A DNA stretch of 10,271 nucleotides from Lachnospiraceae bacterium (GTDB lineage Bacteria > Bacillota_A > Clostridia > Lachnospirales > Lachnospiraceae), in contig JAGCAV010000056.1 in assembly GCA_017652545.1 (NCBI GenBank), forward strand, positions 1 to 10,271, read 5' to 3'. This document shows, piece by piece, positions 6,793 to 10,271 of the stretch; the stretch's first letter is position 1; each line of letters opens with the position of its first letter. The notes beneath the pieces were generated by a model. It made no database searches and had not been told where the DNA came from. It saw only the letters and a program-made list of their open reading frames with translations. The position numbers and the translations under genes were made by a program.

Positions 6793-7851
6793 TCATCCTT
6801 CCTCTTTCCCGGCCGAATCCACGGGGACAGATTCCCCGGAGGGTCTGCCCAGCTTGAGGTCCAGGTTGTAATCCTTCAGGAAATACTCCTGAATGTCCCT
6901 GCGCATGGGCATGGTCTGCTTGATGCGGATCACGTCATGCGGGCAGCGCGAACTGCATATGCCGCATCCCACACATTTCTCCTGGTCGATCCGGATCGTC
7001 CCGTCTTCCCCGAAGGAAAGCGCCTCGACAGGGCAGCCGTTCTCACCTTTGATACAGGTCCCGCACCCCACGCATTTTGTCAGGTCGGGAACCGCCGTCC
7101 AGCCGGACGGATGGAAGCGGTGCCGCTCTCTCTCCGTCGCGTTCCGCGCCAGTCGCATGGTAATACAGCAGCAGGGACAGCAGAAACAGATCTCCATGAA
7201 ATGATCCATCAGGTCATTCGGAACGCCCCAGAGCAGCTGCTCCACTTCGATCCAGACCGCCTGCCCCATCAGGCCAACCCTGGCCGACTCATCCACTCTT
7301 GCGCAGGCTTCCTCATAGGTAAACCGCCTTCCTAGCTGGTGCTCCACGACGATTTTGGCGGATTCTCCGAGGAAAAGACAGCCAAGGTCGTGCGGGAAAT
7401 CCGCGCAGTCATTGGCGTCACGGCAAAGGCACCTTGTCATGCCCGCAATGTAGTCAACGGATTTTAAGGACTCCTTGATCATGTCCAGCGGGATGACCGT
7501 CTTCTCCCCCTGATCCGAGATGTCAATATTCAGCGGCATGACGATGGTCCCGGACGGGCGCACCATATCGGGGGAAAGCTTTATGGCCCTTTTATACAGC
7601 CCGGCCTTCAGGCCGCCCTTTTTCATCCATCCGGAATATCTGACAAACAGGCGGTAGATCTTCAGGGCCAGAGGCCATCTCTTTTCACTCATGTAAAGGA
7701 CATGCTTCAGGAGCCAGTTCTTTATTCCCAGGCCGTTCGGGCTGTTCTTATACGGCGGGAATCCGACTTCCTTCCTGTCCAGCCGTTCCCGGTCCAGATA
7801 AAGCACATTCCCTTCCCTGTCTATGTTCTTCGGCATCGGTTTGTTATTCAT
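6793..7851 (-). CDS. Cysteine-rich 4Fe-4S dicluster-ferredoxin protein
   Basis: A 352-residue soluble iron-sulfur protein. The C-terminal part has two ferredoxin-type 4Fe-4S motifs: C260/263/266/273-Pro and C293/296/299/303-Pro. Upstream it has two further cysteine clusters, CLC...C...C (141, 143, 149, 157) and the unusual run CFCCPCCC (222-229), which could bind more clusters or another metal. Residues 40-100 are basic and helical, with no signal peptide. The reading frame stays open upstream to 8013, but I start at the ATG at 7851, preceded by GGTGA 5 nt upstream; ATG 7863 is an alternative. The long N-terminal extension would cross the candidate promoter at 7970-7998 and encodes implausible sequence. 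It is the first gene of the five-gene minus-strand cluster. It is presumably an electron-transfer or redox-sensing protein; its partner is unknown. Confidence 0.85.
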   Translation of the reverse strand: MNNKPMPKNIDREGNVLYLDRERLDRKEVGFPPYKNSPNGLGIKNWLLKHVLYMSEKRWPLALKIYRLFVRYSGWMKKGGLKAGLYKRAIKLSPDMVRPSGTIVMPLNIDISDQGEKTVIPLDMIKESLKSVDYIAGMTRCLCRDANDCADFPHDLGCLFLGESAKIVVEHQLGRRFTYEEACARVDESARVGLMGQAVWIEVEQLLWGVPNDLMDHFMEICFCCPCCCITMRLARNATERERHRFHPSGWTAVPDLTKCVGCGTCIKGENGCPVEALSFGEDGTIRIDQEKCVGCGICSSRCPHDVIRIKQTMPMRRDIQEYFLKDYNLDLKLGRPSGESVPVDSAGKEEG

Positions 7852-7969
7852 ACTGCTCACCATACAACCGTGCTTTTTTATTTCTGTTTCTTTCCGATTC
7901 TTCCGCTTCTTACGGCGGATCATGGCATCTTTGCTGCTGTTCTGCATGAACCTCATTATAATAGAGTAT

Positions 7970-7998
7970 AATATAGAACGGCATGCCGGGCACACCAA
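7970..7998 (-). promoter_or_regulatory. Candidate sigma-A-type promoter of the minus-strand cluster, with palindromic spacer
   Basis: On the minus strand TTGGTG (7993-7998) and TATATT (7970-7975) are separated by 17 nt. The spacer contains the perfect palindrome CGGCATGCCG (7979-7988), placed where a repressor would block polymerase. A second TATAAT (7955-7960) lies just downstream without a good -35. It would give a leader of about 110 nt before the ATG at 7851. Confidence 0.5.
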
Positions 7999-8007
7999 AA
8001 TTATGAT

Positions 8008-8056
8008 AAACAATTGTTTCGAAAGTTAATACTTTCTTAATGGGGTCTGACCCCAT
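8008..8056. repeat. Three consecutive palindromes in the divergent control region
   Basis: AAACAATTGTTT (8008-8019, perfect 12 bp), GAAAGT-taat-ACTTTC (8021-8036) and ATGGGGTC-T-GACCCCAT (8040-8056, 8-bp arms around one base) follow one another with 1-3 nt between them. They lie exactly between the two divergent candidate promoters, so they may be regulator sites. The GGGGTC-N-GACCCC motif also resembles short palindromes found scattered in many genomes and linked to REP-like elements (from memory). Confidence 0.6.
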
Positions 8057-8057
8057 A

Positions 8058-8087
8058 TTGAAAAAGGCAGCCCGTGTATGGTAAATT
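8058..8087 (+). promoter_or_regulatory. Candidate promoter of the STAS-MATE operon
   Basis: TTGAAA (8058-8063) and TAAATT (8082-8087) with an 18-nt spacer; the -10 is preceded by TGG, giving an extended -10 form (TGnTAAATT). It begins two bases after the GGGGTC/GACCCC palindrome. The transcript would carry a leader of roughly 100 nt that includes CGGATC (8114-8119) and GATCCG (8128-8133), able to pair around an 8-nt loop. Confidence 0.5.
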
Positions 8088-8190
8088 GATTGCGTTACAG
8101 TGACTTTCAGCGGCGGATCATCCTGACGATCCGGAAGAATATATAAAGCGGCACTTATTCCCGACAATAGCAAGAAAGGGGTTTTCAGCA

Positions 8191-8493
8191 ATGTTGAATA
8201 CGACTTATGAACTGAACGGCACGACACTGACTGTGAAGCCTGTCGGTCAGCTGGACAGCATGACCGCGCCGGTCTTCGAGGAGGAAATCAGTCAGCGCCT
8301 GTCGGGCGTTCGCAGCGTCATTGTTGATTTTGAAGAACTGAACTACATTTCATCCGCCGGATTGCGGGTGCTTCTTACACTGAACCGGACTCTGGGAGAG
8401 ACGGATGCGGAAATGAAGCTGATTCATGTGAACGGGGTCATCATGGAGATCTTCGAAATGACAGGTCTCGTGGATATGATCAAGGTTGAGTAG
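8191..8493 (+). CDS. STAS-domain protein, anti-sigma-factor-antagonist type (SpoIIAA/RsbV-like)
   Basis: A 100-residue single STAS domain, the usual length for SpoIIAA/RsbV. It opens with the typical strand pattern LTVKPVGQLDSMTAPVFE (13-30), continues with VRSVIVDFEELNYISSAGLR (40-59) and ends at GLVDMIKVE. The serine pair S54-S55 in ISSAG sits where these proteins are phosphorylated by a cognate anti-sigma kinase. In such partner-switch systems the unphosphorylated form binds the kinase. AAAGGGG precedes the ATG. The next gene starts 14 nt later and encodes a transporter with a kinase-like C-terminal domain, so the natural partner is probably that domain rather than a sigma-factor complex. 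No sigma-factor gene is visible. Confidence 0.92.
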   Translation: MLNTTYELNGTTLTVKPVGQLDSMTAPVFEEEISQRLSGVRSVIVDFEELNYISSAGLRVLLTLNRTLGETDAEMKLIHVNGVIMEIFEMTGLVDMIKVE

Positions 8494-8507
8494 CAGGAGG
8501 AATTTCA

Positions 8508-10271
8508 GTGCATACGCTGCCTGACAACGGTGAACGCTATCACATCATCCGTAAAACCTATTTCTCCAATGTCGTTTCATATATCATTATAGGCCTGACG
8601 GTCGCCTTCGGCGCGCTGATCGATGCCGTTATCATCGGCCGGTGCCTGGGTGTGGATTCCATGGCGGCATTCAGTCTCGTCACCCCGATGTTCACCGTGT
8701 TCTCGCTGTTCGGCGCGGTCATCTCCTCAGGCGCACGCTACCGGTTGACCATGATGATCGGCAAAGATGATGTGGACGGAGCAAGGGGGATATTCACGCT
8801 CTCCATGCTGATGGGGATAGGCCTGTCCGTGCTGCTCATGATCCTGGTGCTCGTTCTGGCCACACCCATCTGCCAGATGCTGGGTGCCTCGGGAGGCGCG
8901 GCACATCTGCTGGGCAAAGCGCGGTCCTACCTGACAGCCATCACCATCGGCCTGCCTGCCATGAATGCCGTGTGGGTGATGACCGCATTCATAACGATCG
9001 ACAATGACGGCAGGCTGGCGCTGCTCTCATCGTTTGTACAGACGATCGTCAATATCGTGCTGAACTGTTTTGTTGCCTACGTGATCTCCGGCGATATCTT
9101 TGAGATCGGCCTTGTCACCAGCATCAGCTACTATGCCGCCCTGCTGGTGCTGCTGCCGCATTTCCGCAGGAAGGAACGCCTGATGCGTTTCTCCTTCAGC
9201 GCCATCCGCCGGAAGGAATTCTTGTCGGTGCTCGCTGACGGGATGCCGATGGGTGCAGGCCATGTATCCAATGCGGTGCGTTCTGTCATTCTGAACCAGC
9301 TCATGGCAGCCGGCGCGGCGGGCGCGGCGGGCTGCATAGCCGCCTATTCCGTCCAGCGTCAGGCCAATACCCTGTTAAGCTGCCTTGTCTTCAGTCTGTC
9401 GGATACACTGCTTATGCTGACCGGCATCCTGATGGCTGAGCAGAACCGTCCGACGCTCAGACGGCTGCTGAAGACCTCCTTCCGGTCGGTCGGACTCGTT
9501 GTGACGGGTGTCGCCATTCTGCTCTTTCTCTTATCGCCTCAGTTCGCGTCCGTTTTCATCAGTGACGCGTCTGGGGAGACGCTGCGATACGCTGCAGACG
9601 CTGCCCGCTGTTACGCGATCGGCATGCCGCTTTTCGCATTGAACAATATATTCGACACATATTCTGAGGGACGCGGAAAGCGCAGTCTTTCCCTTCTGCT
9701 CAAATTCTGTTCTGAGGGCGGGCTGATCGTACTGTCGACCCTGGTTCTCCTGCCCCTGACCGGCATACAGGCGGTATGGATCTCCTTCCCGGTCTCCCAG
9801 GCGCTTCAGCTGGTGCTGACGGCTCTGGTCATCGTCGCACAGAACAGGAAACTGCAGCTGAAGCCGACGAACTTCTGGAAGTGGTACATGGCGCTGCCGG
9901 AGGATTTCGACGTTCCCAAGGCAGACCGCATCGACTGCACGATCACCAGCCATGAACAGGTGATCACACTGTACCATGCCGCCATTGACTTCTGTACGGA
10001 CCATGGCTGCGACGAACGCCGGAAGTACCTGATCTCCCTGGCTGTGGAGGAGATGGCCACCCACACGATCCAGTACGGCTTCCGTCCGGGAAAACAGAAC
10101 AACATTGACATGCGCATTCTGAAAAAAGGCGATGACTATATCGTGCGTATCCGGGACGATTGTGTGATCTTTGACCCGGTGAAGAAGCTTCAGCTGTACG
10201 ACAAAAACATACCCATGCATCACATAGGCCTTCAGATGGTGATCGGCACCGCCCGGGATGTCAGATATACC
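8508..10271 (+). CDS. MATE-family transporter fused to an RsbW/SpoIIAB-like GHKL (HATPase) domain, 3' end outside window
   Basis: GTG start with AGGAGG 7 nt upstream; 588 codons remain open to the window end. Residues about 1-448 are a MATE/MVF-type multidrug transporter with about 12 membrane segments (roughly 22-45, 54-74, 96-119, 140-162, 169-191, 202-217, 245-267, 285-308, 325-344, 363-383, 400-417, 421-445). A short linker leads to a cytosolic domain from about 467. It resembles anti-sigma kinases: SLAVEEMATHTIQYGF (510-525) is the N-box helix, IRDDCVIFDP (548-557) the G1-like box and HIGLQMV (572-578) the G2-like region. Compared with SpoIIAB/RsbW, the metal-binding Asn of the N box is His519 and the G1 Gly is Cys552, so kinase or ATPase activity is doubtful. 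It is co-transcribed with the STAS protein, its likely partner. The exported substrate is unknown. Confidence 0.9.
   Translation, partial: MHTLPDNGERYHIIRKTYFSNVVSYIIIGLTVAFGALIDAVIIGRCLGVDSMAAFSLVTPMFTVFSLFGAVISSGARYRLTMMIGKDDVDGARGIFTLSMLMGIGLSVLLMILVLVLATPICQMLGASGGAAHLLGKARSYLTAITIGLPAMNAVWVMTAFITIDNDGRLALLSSFVQTIVNIVLNCFVAYVISGDIFEIGLVTSISYYAALLVLLPHFRRKERLMRFSFSAIRRKEFLSVLADGMPMGAGHVSNAVRSVILNQLMAAGAAGAAGCIAAYSVQRQANTLLSCLVFSLSDTLLMLTGILMAEQNRPTLRRLLKTSFRSVGLVVTGVAILLFLLSPQFASVFISDASGETLRYAADAARCYAIGMPLFALNNIFDTYSEGRGKRSLSLLLKFCSEGGLIVLSTLVLLPLTGIQAVWISFPVSQALQLVLTALVIVAQNRKLQLKPTNFWKWYMALPEDFDVPKADRIDCTITSHEQVITLYHAAIDFCTDHGCDERRKYLISLAVEEMATHTIQYGFRPGKQNNIDMRILKKGDDYIVRIRDDCVIFDPVKKLQLYDKNIPMHHIGLQMVIGTARDVRYT

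Noticed and set aside
7852..8013. In-frame extension of the iron-sulfur protein to an ATG at 8013
   Set aside because: It would cross the candidate minus-strand promoter and encodes a low-plausibility hydrophobic and then poly-basic stretch; there is no ribosome site at 8013, while GGTGA precedes the ATG at 7851.
9531..10223. Minus-strand open frame opposite the MATE-HATPase gene
   Set aside because: The plus strand here encodes continuous MATE and GHKL sequence with a strong start; the opposite frame shows no domain.

Overview
The window most likely comes from an anaerobic, gut-type member of the Bacillota (Lachnospiraceae-like Clostridia). This is inferred from strong AGGAGG-type ribosome sites, a double-glycine leader peptide, a BspA-type leucine-rich-repeat secreted protein, several iron-sulfur proteins, a STAS/anti-sigma-type module and moderately GC-rich coding DNA. 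No rRNA, tRNA, CRISPR array or transposase gene is visible.

Left part (1-3622). Two plus-strand genes for small double-glycine-leader proteins frame a divergent two-gene minus-strand operon. Of the first, only the last nine codons and its terminator lie in the window; the second is complete (3261-3563) and has an SH3-like secreted domain. Their coding ends and terminator hairpins are near copies. Between them, a small 2Fe-2S ferredoxin and a 900-residue protein are transcribed the other way. The large protein joins three different ADP-ribose-processing domains: PARG-type, DraG/ARH-type and macrodomain.

Middle part (3621-7851, minus strand). This is a tight five-gene cluster read right to left: a cysteine-rich 4Fe-4S protein, a class I SAM methyltransferase, an AlkZ-related protein, a secreted LRR protein and a short AT-rich ORF. 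The gaps are 4, 14 and 38 nt, followed by a 4-nt stop/start overlap, so one transcript is likely. It probably starts at a promoter near 7970-7998.

Right part (7852-10271). A 339-bp divergent control region holds several palindromes and two back-to-back candidate promoters. Then comes a plus-strand operon: a STAS-domain anti-sigma-factor-antagonist-like protein, followed after 14 nt by a MATE-family transporter whose C-terminus is an RsbW/SpoIIAB-like GHKL (HATPase) domain. The transporter gene runs off the window end. The pairing suggests a transporter controlled by a partner-switching phospho-relay, the most unusual system here. The triple ADP-ribose eraser beside a ferredoxin, and the paired double-glycine SH3 proteins, are the other two points of interest.
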